From positions 30,483 through 94,482 of the forward strand of contig NZ_NQWI01000007.1 in NCBI RefSeq assembly GCF_002532535.1: a stretch of 64,000 nt of DNA, written 5' to 3'. Below, piece by piece: positions 24,579-35,091 of this stretch. The notes under the pieces were generated by a model. It did no database searches, was not told the DNA's origin, and saw only the letters and a program-made list of their open reading frames with translations. Made by a program: the position numbers and the translations under genes. The DNA is from Candidatus Viridilinea mediisalina. Its GTDB lineage: Bacteria > Chloroflexota > Chloroflexia > Chloroflexales > Chloroflexaceae. Within the stretch, counting starts at the first letter, position 1. Each line of letters begins with the position of its first letter.

Positions 24579-27557
24579 CTATTCCTTCATTGGGCGCTGC
24601 AACAGCGTTTGAACGCTCCGCAGCAACTCATCGCCCCGGAAGCTGCCTTTACGCAGCACCTGGGCCACCGATTGGTTCAGTTGTGCCTGTTCGTCCGCTC
24701 CGAGGTCTTTGGCTGTCACTACGAGGATGGGGATATTTGTACCATGAGGGTGGGCACGTAAGGCCGCAATCAGGCTGATGCCATCCATGTCGGGGAGCAT
24801 GAGGTCTACGACGGCCAACGCAGGCGCTTGCTCGGCCAACAGGCGCAGGGCCGTCTCCCCGTCCTCCGCCTCGATCACGCCCCAGCCGCCCTGATCGAGG
24901 GTACGACGTAGATAGGTGCGGATGTCGGGATCGTCTTCCACCAACAAGAGCCGTTGGGTCGCCCCTTGGCCTTGCAGCAGCAATGCGACCTCTTGGCCCA
25001 AGCGATCCATCTCTACCGGCTTGCTGAGCAGATTGGCCGCCCCAAGCATCACGCCATGCTCCGTGTCCTCTGCGATGGTGAGCATCAAGACCGGAATGGC
25101 TGTGGTGTCGGGATCGGCTTTGAGTTGCTTCAACACATCCCAGCCGCTCATACCGGGCATGAGTACATCGAGCAGAATGAGGTCGGGCAAGAGCGCCATG
25201 GCCAATTCAAGCCCCTCCTCGCCACTGGCCGCCGTCTCGAAGTGAAGCCCAGGGTTGGCAAGCAGACGCGGCAACAGATCGCGGATAGCGGGGTCATCGT
25301 CAATGATCAGCACAATCCGGTTCTCGCCGCCAGGCAGGGCGGCAGGAGGCGCATCTTGATCGCTACTGGCCAAAGGGGTAAGCGGAATGTTGGTGGCACC
25401 ACCCTGCACATGGCGCGGCAAGGTCAGCGTGAAGGTTGAACCGACGCCCAGTTCACTTGTGACCGTAATGGTACCACCGAGCAACTGGGCAAAACGCTGG
25501 CTCAAGGCCAAGCCGAGGCCGGTGCCGCCATACCTGCGCGTACTCGAAGCGTCCACCTGCACAAAATCCTGAAAGAGCCGCCCTATCTGGTCGGGCGCAA
25601 TCCCAATCCCGCTATCCTGCACCGCAAAGACGAGGCGCTCTGGCAACTCTGGCCCCACTTCGGGCAGCACCGAGACCGTAAGGCTCACACGGCCATCGTG
25701 GGTAAACTTACAGGCATTACTGAGCAGATTGAGCAGCACCTGGTGCAGACGCATCTCATCGCTATACATCAGCCCCAGGTCGTCTGTTGCCTGCAACACC
25801 AGTTCATTGCCATTACGTTGCGCCAGTGCGCGTGCGGTCGCCAGCGCCTTATCGAGCAGTTCAGAGACATTGAACATACTCGGCTTGATCTGCATATGGC
25901 CCGCCTCAATCTTCGAGAGATCAAGGACATCGTTGATCAGTGCGAGCAGATGCACACCGGCACCATGGATGCGGGCAAGGTCCTGCTGAACCTCGGCAGG
26001 TTCAGCATCAGCAAAGGACTGCTCCAGCATTTCGGCGTAGCCAATAATCGCCGTAAGGGGCGTCCGCAACTCGTGGCTCATGGTCGAGAGGAACTGGCTC
26101 TTGGCCCGATTGGCCGCATCAGCCGCCTCCTTCGCCGCCCGTAGGGTCTGTTCAATCTGTTTACGCTCGGTGATATTCCGCACAATCACCTGTGTTGCTG
26201 GCGCCTCTTGGTCATAGAAGGGCAACGCCACCAGCTCAACCTCAAGCACAGCGCCTTGGGGCGTATGAAACACCGCCTCTTGGATGACTGGCACCCCATC
26301 AGGGCGCGGGCTCAAGCCCGCGATCAGTGGGTGTACGGGTTGGTCTACCAGCGTAGCAGGCAGACCATTACCCAAGAGCCGTGCCCCCGCCGAATTGATG
26401 TAGCGCACCATCTGCCCATTGTGGACAACAATCGCATCGGGGAGCAACTCGATCAACTGGCGATAGCGCTGCTCACTCTCGGCAATCTGGGTCTGGTAGT
26501 CGGAGAGGCGCTGCAACATCTGGTTGATAGCCTCACCCAACTGGCCCACCTCATCCTGGCCCAACGCTTCCACGCGCACCTCCGGTGTGTGCGGGCCAAT
26601 CGCAGCAACCTGGTGACTCAGGCTCAACGTGCGGCGCAGGAGCGTGCGATCAACCACAAAGAGTACAAGTACCCCAAAGAGCAGGGCAGCCCCCACTAAT
26701 ACCAGTGTATAGTTACGCAAGGTTGTGCGGCCCAATTGATAGACTTCACGCGGTAGCTCAAGCGCCACAATGATCCCAGAAGTGCCACTCAGATCGGACA
26801 TGACTGTGGCACCAAGAATCTGCTGATCATCCAAAATCTGAATGAAGGGTGTGGCCTCAACCCCCGCTGCTGCCAGCGGCTGCAACACCGCAGGCAATTG
26901 GGCCTCATCAAGCAACCAGACACTAAAATTGAGCCGCGTCAACGCCTCAAGCCTTGCGATCTCGCGCTCATCGAGCCAGCGCCCCATCAGCAAGGTGCCG
27001 ACGGCAGGCCCTTCACCCAGACTTGTCAGGATTGACTTGGAGGCAATGAGCATGGGGCCATCCTCAAGCAACAACAAGCCCGACTGCCCCGCCTCAAGCT
27101 GCTCATGCTGCAACAACGTGGCATAGGGGCCAGCAAAGGACTGCAACTCAGCCGGTGGATCGGTAAAATCCTCCTCCTCAAGCTCAAAGCCTTGAGCATA
27201 AAGGATGGTACCAGTTGTATTCACAATGGCAATATAAGTAAGTTCATTGTATAAAAAAGTCGTGTCAACAAAATTTGTTTCAATAAACACCCTATCGCCA
27301 TCAAGTGCAAAGGCATAGGTATCGTCCCACTGAGCATAATCAAGGGTTGTGCGTTGCAGCCCCACAATGCTATTATCGAACGCATTGCTCACCTGAGCGA
27401 CCCGTTCAGCAACATCGCGTTCTTCAAGGGCCAGAAAACCGCCCTCAATGATCGCGTCGGCGAGCAGGGCTAAGGCTGCCACCAGCGCCACCACCATGAG
27501 CACAAGTACAAGCAAAAGGCGGGCGCGCAACGAGCGGGTATGGATGAACCTTTGCAT
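24579..27557 (-). CDS. CHASE4 hybrid sensor histidine kinase with two receivers
   Basis: A 992-residue membrane sensor. In order: membrane helix 12-34; extracytoplasmic CHASE4 domain about 40-270 with the DYAQWDDTYAF signature; helix ~283-303; HAMP ~303-355; PAS ~365-470; coiled HisKA with His495 in STMSHELRTPL; HATPase_c ~600-715 with the GTGLGLAL box; receiver 1 ~735-850 (phospho-Asp in LILLDVLMPGMSGW); receiver 2 ~868-985 (Asp in VVDLMLPDMDG). It autophosphorylates on sensing an unknown extracellular cue and passes phosphate internally. No output domain is present, so the separate receiver at 23811 is a candidate target. The start ATG at 27557 has no close ribosome site. Confidence 0.93.
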   Translation of the reverse strand: MQRFIHTRSLRARLLLVLVLMVVALVAALALLADAIIEGGFLALEERDVAERVAQVSNAFDNSIVGLQRTTLDYAQWDDTYAFALDGDRVFIETNFVDTTFLYNELTYIAIVNTTGTILYAQGFELEEEDFTDPPAELQSFAGPYATLLQHEQLEAGQSGLLLLEDGPMLIASKSILTSLGEGPAVGTLLMGRWLDEREIARLEALTRLNFSVWLLDEAQLPAVLQPLAAAGVEATPFIQILDDQQILGATVMSDLSGTSGIIVALELPREVYQLGRTTLRNYTLVLVGAALLFGVLVLFVVDRTLLRRTLSLSHQVAAIGPHTPEVRVEALGQDEVGQLGEAINQMLQRLSDYQTQIAESEQRYRQLIELLPDAIVVHNGQMVRYINSAGARLLGNGLPATLVDQPVHPLIAGLSPRPDGVPVIQEAVFHTPQGAVLEVELVALPFYDQEAPATQVIVRNITERKQIEQTLRAAKEAADAANRAKSQFLSTMSHELRTPLTAIIGYAEMLEQSFADAEPAEVQQDLARIHGAGVHLLALINDVLDLSKIEAGHMQIKPSMFNVSELLDKALATARALAQRNGNELVLQATDDLGLMYSDEMRLHQVLLNLLSNACKFTHDGRVSLTVSVLPEVGPELPERLVFAVQDSGIGIAPDQIGRLFQDFVQVDASSTRRYGGTGLGLALSQRFAQLLGGTITVTSELGVGSTFTLTLPRHVQGGATNIPLTPLASSDQDAPPAALPGGENRIVLIIDDDPAIRDLLPRLLANPGLHFETAASGEEGLELAMALLPDLILLDVLMPGMSGWDVLKQLKADPDTTAIPVLMLTIAEDTEHGVMLGAANLLSKPVEMDRLGQEVALLLQGQGATQRLLLVEDDPDIRTYLRRTLDQGGWGVIEAEDGETALRLLAEQAPALAVVDLMLPDMDGISLIAALRAHPHGTNIPILVVTAKDLGADEQAQLNQSVAQVLRKGSFRGDELLRSVQTLLQRPMKE

Positions 27558-27617
27558 AACGGGATACCATTTCTTGCGGAGCTACATCAAGTTCACCTCA
27601 AGCCCCCTGATGCGAGG

Positions 27618-27765
27618 TACAGAGGATTGAACCACAGAGGCACCGAGGGCACAGAGGTATTGTATGAGAGGTAATGCCAACAGGTGATTGCTTTGCCACA
27701 CATTACATTTCTCTGTGTGCTCTGTGTCTCTGTGGTGAAATTCTCTGCATCTCTTCAAAAACTCT
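27618..27765. repeat. CACAGAG-type inverted repeat
   Basis: ACCACAGAGGCACCGAGGGC at the left and CTCTGTGTCTCTGTGGTGAA at the right enclose about 60 bp of unique sequence. It is of the same family as 9724. It lies in the gap between the divergent kinase and proB genes. Confidence 0.85.
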
Positions 27766-27784
27766 ACAACTGAAAGGGCGGAGC

Positions 27785-27814
27785 TTGCCCCAACCGTGGG
27801 TTTTAAGGTATGAT
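27785..27814 (+). promoter_or_regulatory. Possible proB promoter
   Basis: TTGCCC, an 18-base spacer, then TATGAT. The likely start of transcription is about 40 bases before the proB ATG. The -35 half is only half-consensus. Confidence 0.35.
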
Positions 27815-27858
27815 CACCCTATGCCATGGTAACCCATAAATAACAATTGACCAACCCT

Positions 27859-28974
27859 ATGCAAGCCCCCTATCGCATTGTCATCAAACTTGGTACCAGC
27901 GTGTTAACCGCTGGCAGCGCTCGGCTCAACCGGCCCTACATGGTGGGCCTTGCCCGCCAAGTGGCGGCCCTGCGCGAACAAGGATTCCAGGTAGCCCTCG
28001 TCTCGTCGGGGGCGGTGGCTGCCGGGCGCGAGCGCATGAGCGAAGCTCCTACCCAGCGCAACCGCGCCAATGTGCCCCTGCGCCAGATGTTCGCCGCTGT
28101 GGGCCAGAGCCGCCTCATGCATCTCTATGAGCAACTCTTTGACCTCTATGGCCTGCAAGTTGCCCAAGCGCTGCTCACCCGCGACGATCTGCGCGAACGG
28201 CGGCGCTACCTCAATGCCCGCAATACGCTCAACCTCTGCCTCGAACGCGGCATTGTGCCGATTATTAACGAAAATGATGCGGTGGTCACCGCCGAGATTC
28301 GGGTGGGCGACAACGACAACCTTTCGGCTCTCGTCGCCAGCCTGATTGAAGCCCAACTGCTTGTCATTCTCACCGATATGCCGGGGCTCTACGACGCCGA
28401 TCCGCGCAGCAACCCGCAGGCCCAACTGATTCGTACCGTCCCTGTGATTGACGAACACATCTGGACGATTGCGGGTGGTGCGGGTTCGGCCCAAGGCACC
28501 GGCGGCATGCGGACCAAGATCGAAGCGGCTGATCTCGCTACCCGCGCCGGTGCCACGGTGGTTATTGCCGCTGGCAAAGAACCCGATGTGATCTTACGCC
28601 TCGTTGCGGGCGAAGCCATTGGCACCCGCTTTCCCGCTGCCGCCAGCCCACTCGATGCACGTAAACGCTGGATTCTGGCCGAAACGGCCCGCCAGAGCCG
28701 CGTGGTGGTTGACCCCGGCGCGGTTGCTGCACTGCTGCACCACGGCAGTAGCCTGCTGCCCGCTGGCATCAGCGTGGTTGAAGGCGAATTCGACCGCGGC
28801 CAAACCATTCGTATCTACGCCCCCGACGGCCACGAAATCGCCCGTGGCCTCACCCAATACCGCTCCGCCGATGTACGTAGCATCCGTGGCCTACGCTCCG
28901 CCCAGATCGCCGAAACTCTCGGCTACGACTACGGGCCGGAGTTGGTGCATCGTGATGACATGGTTATCTTGTAG
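27859..28974 (+). CDS. proB: Glutamate 5-kinase with PUA domain
   Basis: A 371-residue amino-acid kinase that phosphorylates glutamate, the first step of proline synthesis. The N-terminal kinase fold shows YRIVIKLGTSVLT, VSSGAVAAGRERM, IINENDAVVTAEIRVGDNDNLSA and LLTDMPGLYDADPR-like ILTDMPGLYDADP. GTGGMRTKIEAADLATRAGA closes the active site. A C-terminal PUA domain occupies ~285-365. The ATG at 27859 matches the family start; a TTG 12 bases upstream is also in frame. No proA is adjacent. The gene is single, with repeats on both sides. Confidence 0.96.
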   Translation: MQAPYRIVIKLGTSVLTAGSARLNRPYMVGLARQVAALREQGFQVALVSSGAVAAGRERMSEAPTQRNRANVPLRQMFAAVGQSRLMHLYEQLFDLYGLQVAQALLTRDDLRERRRYLNARNTLNLCLERGIVPIINENDAVVTAEIRVGDNDNLSALVASLIEAQLLVILTDMPGLYDADPRSNPQAQLIRTVPVIDEHIWTIAGGAGSAQGTGGMRTKIEAADLATRAGATVVIAAGKEPDVILRLVAGEAIGTRFPAAASPLDARKRWILAETARQSRVVVDPGAVAALLHHGSSLLPAGISVVEGEFDRGQTIRIYAPDGHEIARGLTQYRSADVRSIRGLRSAQIAETLGYDYGPELVHRDDMVIL

Positions 28975-28978
28975 CTTG

Positions 28979-29115
28979 TTATACCAATGACCGTTGAACA
29001 TACCACATTTCACATCATCAATAACGCTCAAGCCCATTAGGACGCCATGTTTGGCAATCTGCAATCTACAATCTACAATCTGCAATCTGCAATCTGCAAT
29101 CTGCAATCTGCAATG
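28979..29115. repeat. Heptamer-containing MITE-like element, copy D
   Basis: It starts TTATACCAATGACCGTTGAAC, contains GCTCAAGCCCATTAGGACGC, and ends in about eight CAATCTG/CAATCTA heptamers. It fills the gap between proB and the next gene, and its array ends two bases before the ATG at 29118. Confidence 0.85.
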
Positions 29116-29117
29116 CT

Positions 29118-29921
29118 ATGACTATCGAAATTCGTCTCATTCACAGCCTGTCCGAATACGCCGCATGTATGCAACTCCAAGAGACCGTCTGGGGCGGCTT
29201 TAATACCGTTGCCGACCATATGCTGCTGACCATCCAACGTAACGGCGGGGTGGTGCTTGGTGCTTTCGACTTGGCGCAATCCAGTGGCCCGCTGGTAGGC
29301 TTCGTCTTTGGCTTTCTGGGGCGCGGCAGTGACGGGCGGCTCAAACATGCCTCCCACATGGCTGCGGTGCTACCCGCATACCGCGACAGCGGCCTGGGGG
29401 CTCGGCTCAAATGGGCCCAACGCGAGCATGTGCTGGCCCAAGGGCTCGACCTGATCACCTGGACTTTTGACCCCCTGCTGAGTCGGAATGCCAACCTCAA
29501 CCTGGCGCACCTTGGGGCCATCTCGCGCACCTACATCAGGAACATCTACGGCCCCGAACCGGAAGAACCCCACGGCGAACTGCCAACCGACCGCTTCCTC
29601 GTAGAATGGTGGCTCCACGATGAGCGAGTGGTCGCCCGTAGCAACGGCACTGCGCCCAAGCTCAGCGCCGCCGAGCTACAAGCCCAGGGGCCACTCCTCA
29701 ACCCCGACCCCCACGCGGCCCCTGCCGCGCCCCACGGCGACGCCTTCCTCGTCCAGATTCCCAGCGACTTCGCTGCACTCAAAGAACAGAACATGGCTAG
29801 TGCCCGCGCTTGGCGCTACCAGGTACGCGCACTAGCCGAAGCAGCCTTTGCCCAAGGCTACCAATTGACCGGCTTCGCCCGCGCTGCTGCCGTGGGGTTG
29901 CTGTTGTTTCGCAAGGGATAG
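29118..29921 (+). CDS. GNAT-fold acetyltransferase of the COG3375 type
   Basis: A 267-residue protein. It begins with a GNAT-like fold: YAACMQLQETVWGGFN, VLGAFDLAQSSGPLVGFVFGFLG, HASHMAAVLPAYRDSGLGARLKWAQRE (acetyl-CoA loop), and WTFDPLLSRNANLNLAHLGAI. DRFLVEWWL is also a hallmark of this conserved group of predicted acetyltransferases. The substrate is not established for the group. The ATG follows a heptamer array directly, so there is no normal Shine-Dalgarno sequence. It stands apart from the next gene. Confidence 0.85.
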   Translation: MTIEIRLIHSLSEYAACMQLQETVWGGFNTVADHMLLTIQRNGGVVLGAFDLAQSSGPLVGFVFGFLGRGSDGRLKHASHMAAVLPAYRDSGLGARLKWAQREHVLAQGLDLITWTFDPLLSRNANLNLAHLGAISRTYIRNIYGPEPEEPHGELPTDRFLVEWWLHDERVVARSNGTAPKLSAAELQAQGPLLNPDPHAAPAAPHGDAFLVQIPSDFAALKEQNMASARAWRYQVRALAEAAFAQGYQLTGFARAAAVGLLLFRKG

Positions 29922-30015
29922 GATAGTTTCAGGGTACTTTACAGTCTTGAGGCATCCAAGGCATACTGAAGCCTCAAACCTATTTCCTATCTCCTGTTTT
30001 CTGTATCCTTCCTTA

Positions 30016-30156
30016 GACATGGTTTCAGAAACGGCCTTTCAGCTTTACAGTTGGAGTGCCGACTTTAGTCGGCATCCCATGGCAATCTACGACCCCAGCC
30101 GACTAAAGTCGGCACTCCATCGGAGACCAAACTGTAAAGTAACTATGAACCATGTC
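30016..30156. mobile_element. Second MITE-like element
   Basis: A 141-bp sequence with short inverted ends GACATGGTT and AACCATGTC, flanked by TTA at 30013-30015 and 30157-30159. Inside are nested pairs TTTACAGTTGGAG and GGAGTGCCGACTTTAGTCGGC with their complements. The TNA duplication resembles the other MITEs, but the ends differ. It lies just upstream of the dehydrogenase gene. Confidence 0.6.
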
Positions 30157-30172
30157 TTAAAAGGAAAACCCC

Positions 30173-31660
<1,488 letters not shown>

Positions 31661-31679
31661 GCTTTCAGAGAGGTTGAGA

Positions 31680-31805
31680 GATATTCACCACAGAGACACA
31701 GAGAACACAGAGAGGTTTATAGACGGGTAGCACCAGCGTTAGCACGCTCTCCATTCCAAACTCTGTGCTCTCGGTGCCTCTGTGGTGCAATCCTCGGTAT
31801 CTCTG
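31680..31805. repeat. CACAGAG-type inverted repeat
   Basis: TTCACCACAGAGACACAGAG at the left and CTCTCGGTGCCTCTGTGGTG at the right, with unique sequence between. It lies between convergent genes. It closely resembles the copy at 35092. Confidence 0.85.
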
Positions 31806-31806
31806 T

Positions 31807-33015
31807 TTACCACGACGCCTCTGCATCAATCAGATAGGTATTGATAATCTCGTCGGTATACTCCACCAGCAGATCAAACTCATCCTCTGGCACCAGTGTA
31901 CTCAAGATCGAAAGCTTATCGCCCCGTTGCTCGATGAAGCTATTGCCGAGTAACCGGCTCTCGCTATTGTCCGGGGTGTAGCTCCAGACAATCAGAATAC
32001 TATCGTCACTTTGGAAACGTGGCTCGTCCATGCCGAAATCGGTTGCTGCACTAAAGCTGCCCTCCAGAAATTCCTCGAGTAGTACCACCAGTTCGTCTTC
32101 ACTGTAGGTACTCGCGTCTTCTTGAATGTCCACAAAGACGCCCGCATCACCTGTTGGATCGCTCCAAAAGAGCAACAAGCGATTGGCTAGGCTCATATCT
32201 TCAAGCGACCAATTTTCCGGGATGTCGATCTGGAAGATTCCTGAAGGATGCTCGTAGGTGCGTAGCCTACCAAACTCAATCGCAGTCTGCCCATCACTCG
32301 GCGCAACACTACCATTTGAGGTGCCAGCCAGCGCTGCGCGTGGGTTGATCCTGTAGGAGTTGATGATCTCATCAGTACCATCTACCAAGAGATCAAACTG
32401 CTCATCAGGGATAAGCGTCGTTAGAATCGAAACCTTGTCGCCCCGCTGCTCGATAAAGCTATTGCCCAACAGCATAACATCGGCATTGTTGTCGGCCCGA
32501 GCCAGATAGCTCCAGATCAGCAAGATACTATCATCACCCTGTACGACAGGTTCACCAAGCACATACTCACGTTCATCACTGAATTGAGTGTCTAAGAAAT
32601 TGGCGAGAATATCGATTAACTCATCATCACTGTAGTTGACAGCGCTCTCAAAGATATCCACAATCACCGCACCATTGCGGGTGGGATCGGTCCACACCAA
32701 GATCAACTCATCGGGCCTACTACTATCTTGTAGCGACCAGTTTTCAGGAACGCTAATCTCAAACACCCCCGACGGATGCTCATAGGTTTGCAAACGTCCC
32801 ATCTGCACTTCAAGCACATTGCTCGAACCAGTGGGAGGCACAGGATCAGCAGGTTGTTCGGCGGCCTCACGGGTAGGGCGCGGTGTGCGGGTAGGGGACT
32901 CCGCCGCAGGCTCGCTCTGTTCCACCGCAGGGCTGCTCGCTCCGCCACAGGCCGCCAACACCAACAGCATCCCGATCATGATCACCAGCAACAGCCAACG
33001 TGGTACCCTCGTCAT
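31807..33015 (-). CDS. Lipoprotein with duplicated PsbP/DUF1795-like domain
   Basis: A 402-residue lipoprotein. The signal is MTRVPRWLLLVIMIGMLLVL with lipobox LAAC (Cys23). A Pro/Thr/Glu-rich linker follows, then two ~160-residue repeats. Each starts GRLxTYEHPSGxFxIxxPENWSLxD and ends LLGNSFIEQRGDKxSILxTLxP followed by (E/D)xFDLLVxxTDEIINxYxI. The PENW phrase and size recall PsbP/DUF1795-like beta folds, but this is only a resemblance. The ATG at 33015 is set by GGGAGGA upstream. It is probably anchored on the outer face of the membrane; the function is unknown. It is divergent from the SRPBCC gene. Confidence 0.85.
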   Translation of the reverse strand: MTRVPRWLLLVIMIGMLLVLAACGGASSPAVEQSEPAAESPTRTPRPTREAAEQPADPVPPTGSSNVLEVQMGRLQTYEHPSGVFEISVPENWSLQDSSRPDELILVWTDPTRNGAVIVDIFESAVNYSDDELIDILANFLDTQFSDEREYVLGEPVVQGDDSILLIWSYLARADNNADVMLLGNSFIEQRGDKVSILTTLIPDEQFDLLVDGTDEIINSYRINPRAALAGTSNGSVAPSDGQTAIEFGRLRTYEHPSGIFQIDIPENWSLEDMSLANRLLLFWSDPTGDAGVFVDIQEDASTYSEDELVVLLEEFLEGSFSAATDFGMDEPRFQSDDSILIVWSYTPDNSESRLLGNSFIEQRGDKLSILSTLVPEDEFDLLVEYTDEIINTYLIDAEASW

Positions 33016-33143
33016 ACTATCCTCCCTCATGGTAGCATGTGTACTACCGACTCTGACCTACAATGGTATGGTAACATGTAATCGTAGCAAAATGCGCCCT
33101 CTGGCGGAAAATTGGAGTAGCTTTGTGGCTTTGCCCCAAACTA

Positions 33144-33172
33144 TTGACAGCGCCATAGCCATAGGCTATACT
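33144..33172 (+). promoter_or_regulatory. Consensus sigma-70-type promoter
   Basis: A perfect TTGACA, a 17-base spacer and TATACT. Transcription would start near 33179, leaving an ~80-base leader before the SRPBCC gene at 33259. It is the best promoter match seen in the window. Confidence 0.65.
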
Positions 33173-33258
33173 GGACTTGTGCAAAGGCTTAAACAAACCT
33201 TTGCAAGAGCTTTCACAAATGCACACCCTACTATAGTCAACGAGAGGGGACGGGGGTT

Positions 33259-33744
33259 ATGATCAAAGCAGTTCGGCGGGTATTCATCGCACAGACAACG
33301 CCGCAGGCGATCTTTACCGCGCTCTCTGATCCCCAGAGCATCGTCGAATTTCTGCCCCGCATGAAGCGCGCCGAGTTGTTGGAACGCGATGATGAGCAGC
33401 GTAAGGCCCGCCTCGTCACCTATATGGGCGTCGGTGGCTTCTTTGGTACCATTCGTTGTGAGGGTGACCTCACCTGGGAAGAGAATCGAGAGATTCATTT
33501 TCAGGTGCGTAGCCCCCTTCCGGTCGAAACCCACTGGCTGCTTACCGCTGAGAATGATGGGGTCGCGGTTGAGGCTATGATGGGCCTCAATCTGGAGCCG
33601 ATGCTGGGCCCAATGGCTGCCTTCGTCCCTGAACGCCAAGTCTCTGATCTGCTTGCTGGTGAACTCGAAAGCGCCCTCGCTGCCCTCGATAAGCGTATGG
33701 GTGAGATCGAATCGCATCAGCGTGAGCGTGCTGTAGCCCTCTAA
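33259..33744 (+). CDS. SRPBCC / START-like domain protein
   Basis: A 161-residue helix-grip protein. It begins VRRVFIAQTTPQAIFTALSDPQSIVEFLPRM, the usual first strand and helix of coenzyme Q-binding/polyketide-cyclase-like SRPBCC proteins, and ends with a long amphipathic helix. Such proteins bind a hydrophobic ligand in a cavity; the ligand is not predictable. GAGAGGGG lies before the ATG, and a near-perfect promoter lies at 33144. It appears monocistronic: a long palindrome follows at 33769. Confidence 0.8.
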   Translation: MIKAVRRVFIAQTTPQAIFTALSDPQSIVEFLPRMKRAELLERDDEQRKARLVTYMGVGGFFGTIRCEGDLTWEENREIHFQVRSPLPVETHWLLTAENDGVAVEAMMGLNLEPMLGPMAAFVPERQVSDLLAGELESALAALDKRMGEIESHQRERAVAL

Positions 33745-33768
33745 GCACAACTCAGATTACACTACGCT

Positions 33769-33819
33769 TCACACAAGCGGGCATGAGTGAACTTAGTTCA
33801 CTCATGCCCGCTTGTGTGA
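33769..33819. repeat. Perfect 24-bp-arm palindrome
   Basis: Two exactly complementary 24-base arms (33769-33792 and 33796-33819) around TTA. The arm contains AAGCGGGCATGAGTGAAC. It lies 25 bases after the SRPBCC stop and before the che promoter. It may end transcription, although no T-tract follows. No second copy was noticed in the window. Confidence 0.85.
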
Positions 33820-33891
33820 TTCAGTTAAGCTTTATGGATTCCTAGTTAATACTTCTTACCTCGTTTGCGGATTATTCTTGCATGGGCTTGC

Positions 33892-33919
33892 TTGTTTGGT
33901 AATGCTAAGGTGTTACACT
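33892..33919 (+). promoter_or_regulatory. Promoter of the chemosensory operon
   Basis: TTGTTT, a 16-base spacer and TACACT, with TGT directly before the -10 (extended -10). The start would be near 33926, about 50 bases before the first cheW at 33976. Confidence 0.5.
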
Positions 33920-33975
33920 TTGCTCATCTTGATTTGCTGGAAGCTGTGACTACGTACACGAAGCTGAGGGCTACC

Positions 33976-34518
33976 ATGGAACTACGCGAGCTATTGGACA
34001 ACCCCGAAGCATGGGCGATTCTGAGTGAGCGTGCGCGGGCGTTGGCGCTCCAAGAAGAGGTCGCTGTTGGCGATCTTGGCGCGGCAACCCTCACCTTCCA
34101 CCTCGGTGGGAGCCGCTATAGCCTGCCGGCTATGGCTGTGCGTGAGGTGCAACCCCTTGGCCATTGTACGCCCCTCCCCGCTGTGCCCCCCTTTGTCCTT
34201 GGGCTCGTGAATGTGCGTGGTCGCCTCATTACTGCCCTCGATCTGCGCCCCCTCCTGGGCTTGCCCGCCGAAACGCCCCCACCAACCGCAATGCTTTTAA
34301 TTGTTAGTGTTGCTGATAGTGAAATTGGCCTCGTGGCCGATAGCGTCTTGGCGGTGAGTCGCCACCTTGCAGAACTGGTGCCCGCCCCTTCAACCGCCGC
34401 TGGCCGTGGGGTTGCCTGGGTGCGTGGCGTTGATCCAGAACTGAGTATCCATCTCGATCCAGAACTCCTCTTCGCTGAACCAGCCCTAGTTGTGAATGCC
34501 GAAGCAGCCGGTCTCTGA
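33976..34518 (+). CDS. cheW: CheW-like chemotaxis coupling protein
   Basis: A 180-residue protein with a ~35-residue N-terminal helix and a CheW domain from ~38. Domain marks are TFHLGGSRYSLPAMAVREVQPLG, FVLGLVNVRGRLITALDLRPLLG and IGLVADSVLAV. CheW couples CheA to receptors in the cytoplasmic array. The ATG at 33976 is preceded by GAGGG; an upstream frame passes through the promoter and is rejected. It opens a co-directional run of seven chemosensory genes that reaches 43158. A second cheW lies at 39971. Having two suggests either two coupling partners or a PilI-type role with type IV pili (inference). Confidence 0.9.
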   Translation: MELRELLDNPEAWAILSERARALALQEEVAVGDLGAATLTFHLGGSRYSLPAMAVREVQPLGHCTPLPAVPPFVLGLVNVRGRLITALDLRPLLGLPAETPPPTAMLLIVSVADSEIGLVADSVLAVSRHLAELVPAPSTAAGRGVAWVRGVDPELSIHLDPELLFAEPALVVNAEAAGL

Positions 34519-34599
34519 GTCTTTGGGCAGACTTGCCGCCCTCCCCGAAAACCTTGAACCAATCCGTTAGGATGGTTACCATTACCAACGGGCACCACT

Positions 34600-34983
34600 A
34601 TGAATGACAATGCAGACATTCTCCTCATTGAGGATAGCCAGAGCCAAGCGCTCTGCTTTCGGCTTATGCTCGAGCGCGCCGGTTATAGCGTAGAGGTTGC
34701 GCCCGATGGGGCTTCAGGCTGGCGCCGCGCCTGTTCTATGGCCCCGCGTATGATTCTGCTCGATATTGACCTCCCCTCCCTCGATGGCTTCCAGGTCCTC
34801 GGGCGCCTCAAGCGCGACCGCCGTACCGCCGATATTCCTGTGGTGATGCTGACCCACCGCGATCACGTTGCGAGTGTCCAGCGTGCCCTCGATCTTGGGG
34901 CCAACGATTATCTCTTCAAGGATGATGCCCCCTATGAGCTCTGCGCCACCGTCGCCCAGGCGCTGGAAATGATGCGCTCGTAG
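34600..34983 (+). CDS. Response regulator receiver, CheY/PilG-like
   Basis: A 127-residue single receiver. Acidic pocket LLIEDSQSQ, phospho-acceptor Asp in MILLDIDLPSLDGF, Thr in VVMLTHRD and Lys in DYLFKDDAP. It has no output domain. Its place between cheW and the receptor makes it the probable phosphate target of CheA (37404). In filamentous gliding bacteria such receivers may act on type IV pilus motors (inference; no pil gene is in this window). Confidence 0.9.
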   Translation: MNDNADILLIEDSQSQALCFRLMLERAGYSVEVAPDGASGWRRACSMAPRMILLDIDLPSLDGFQVLGRLKRDRRTADIPVVMLTHRDHVASVQRALDLGANDYLFKDDAPYELCATVAQALEMMRS

Positions 34984-35091
34984 GAATAGCCGATAGCCGA
35001 TAGCCGGTAAAGGAGCAGCCAGCGGTTGCTACGTTGTTTTCCTGTGCCCGTTTTCCCCCAGCCCTGCGGTCCTTCAGGTATAGTGTAGAGT

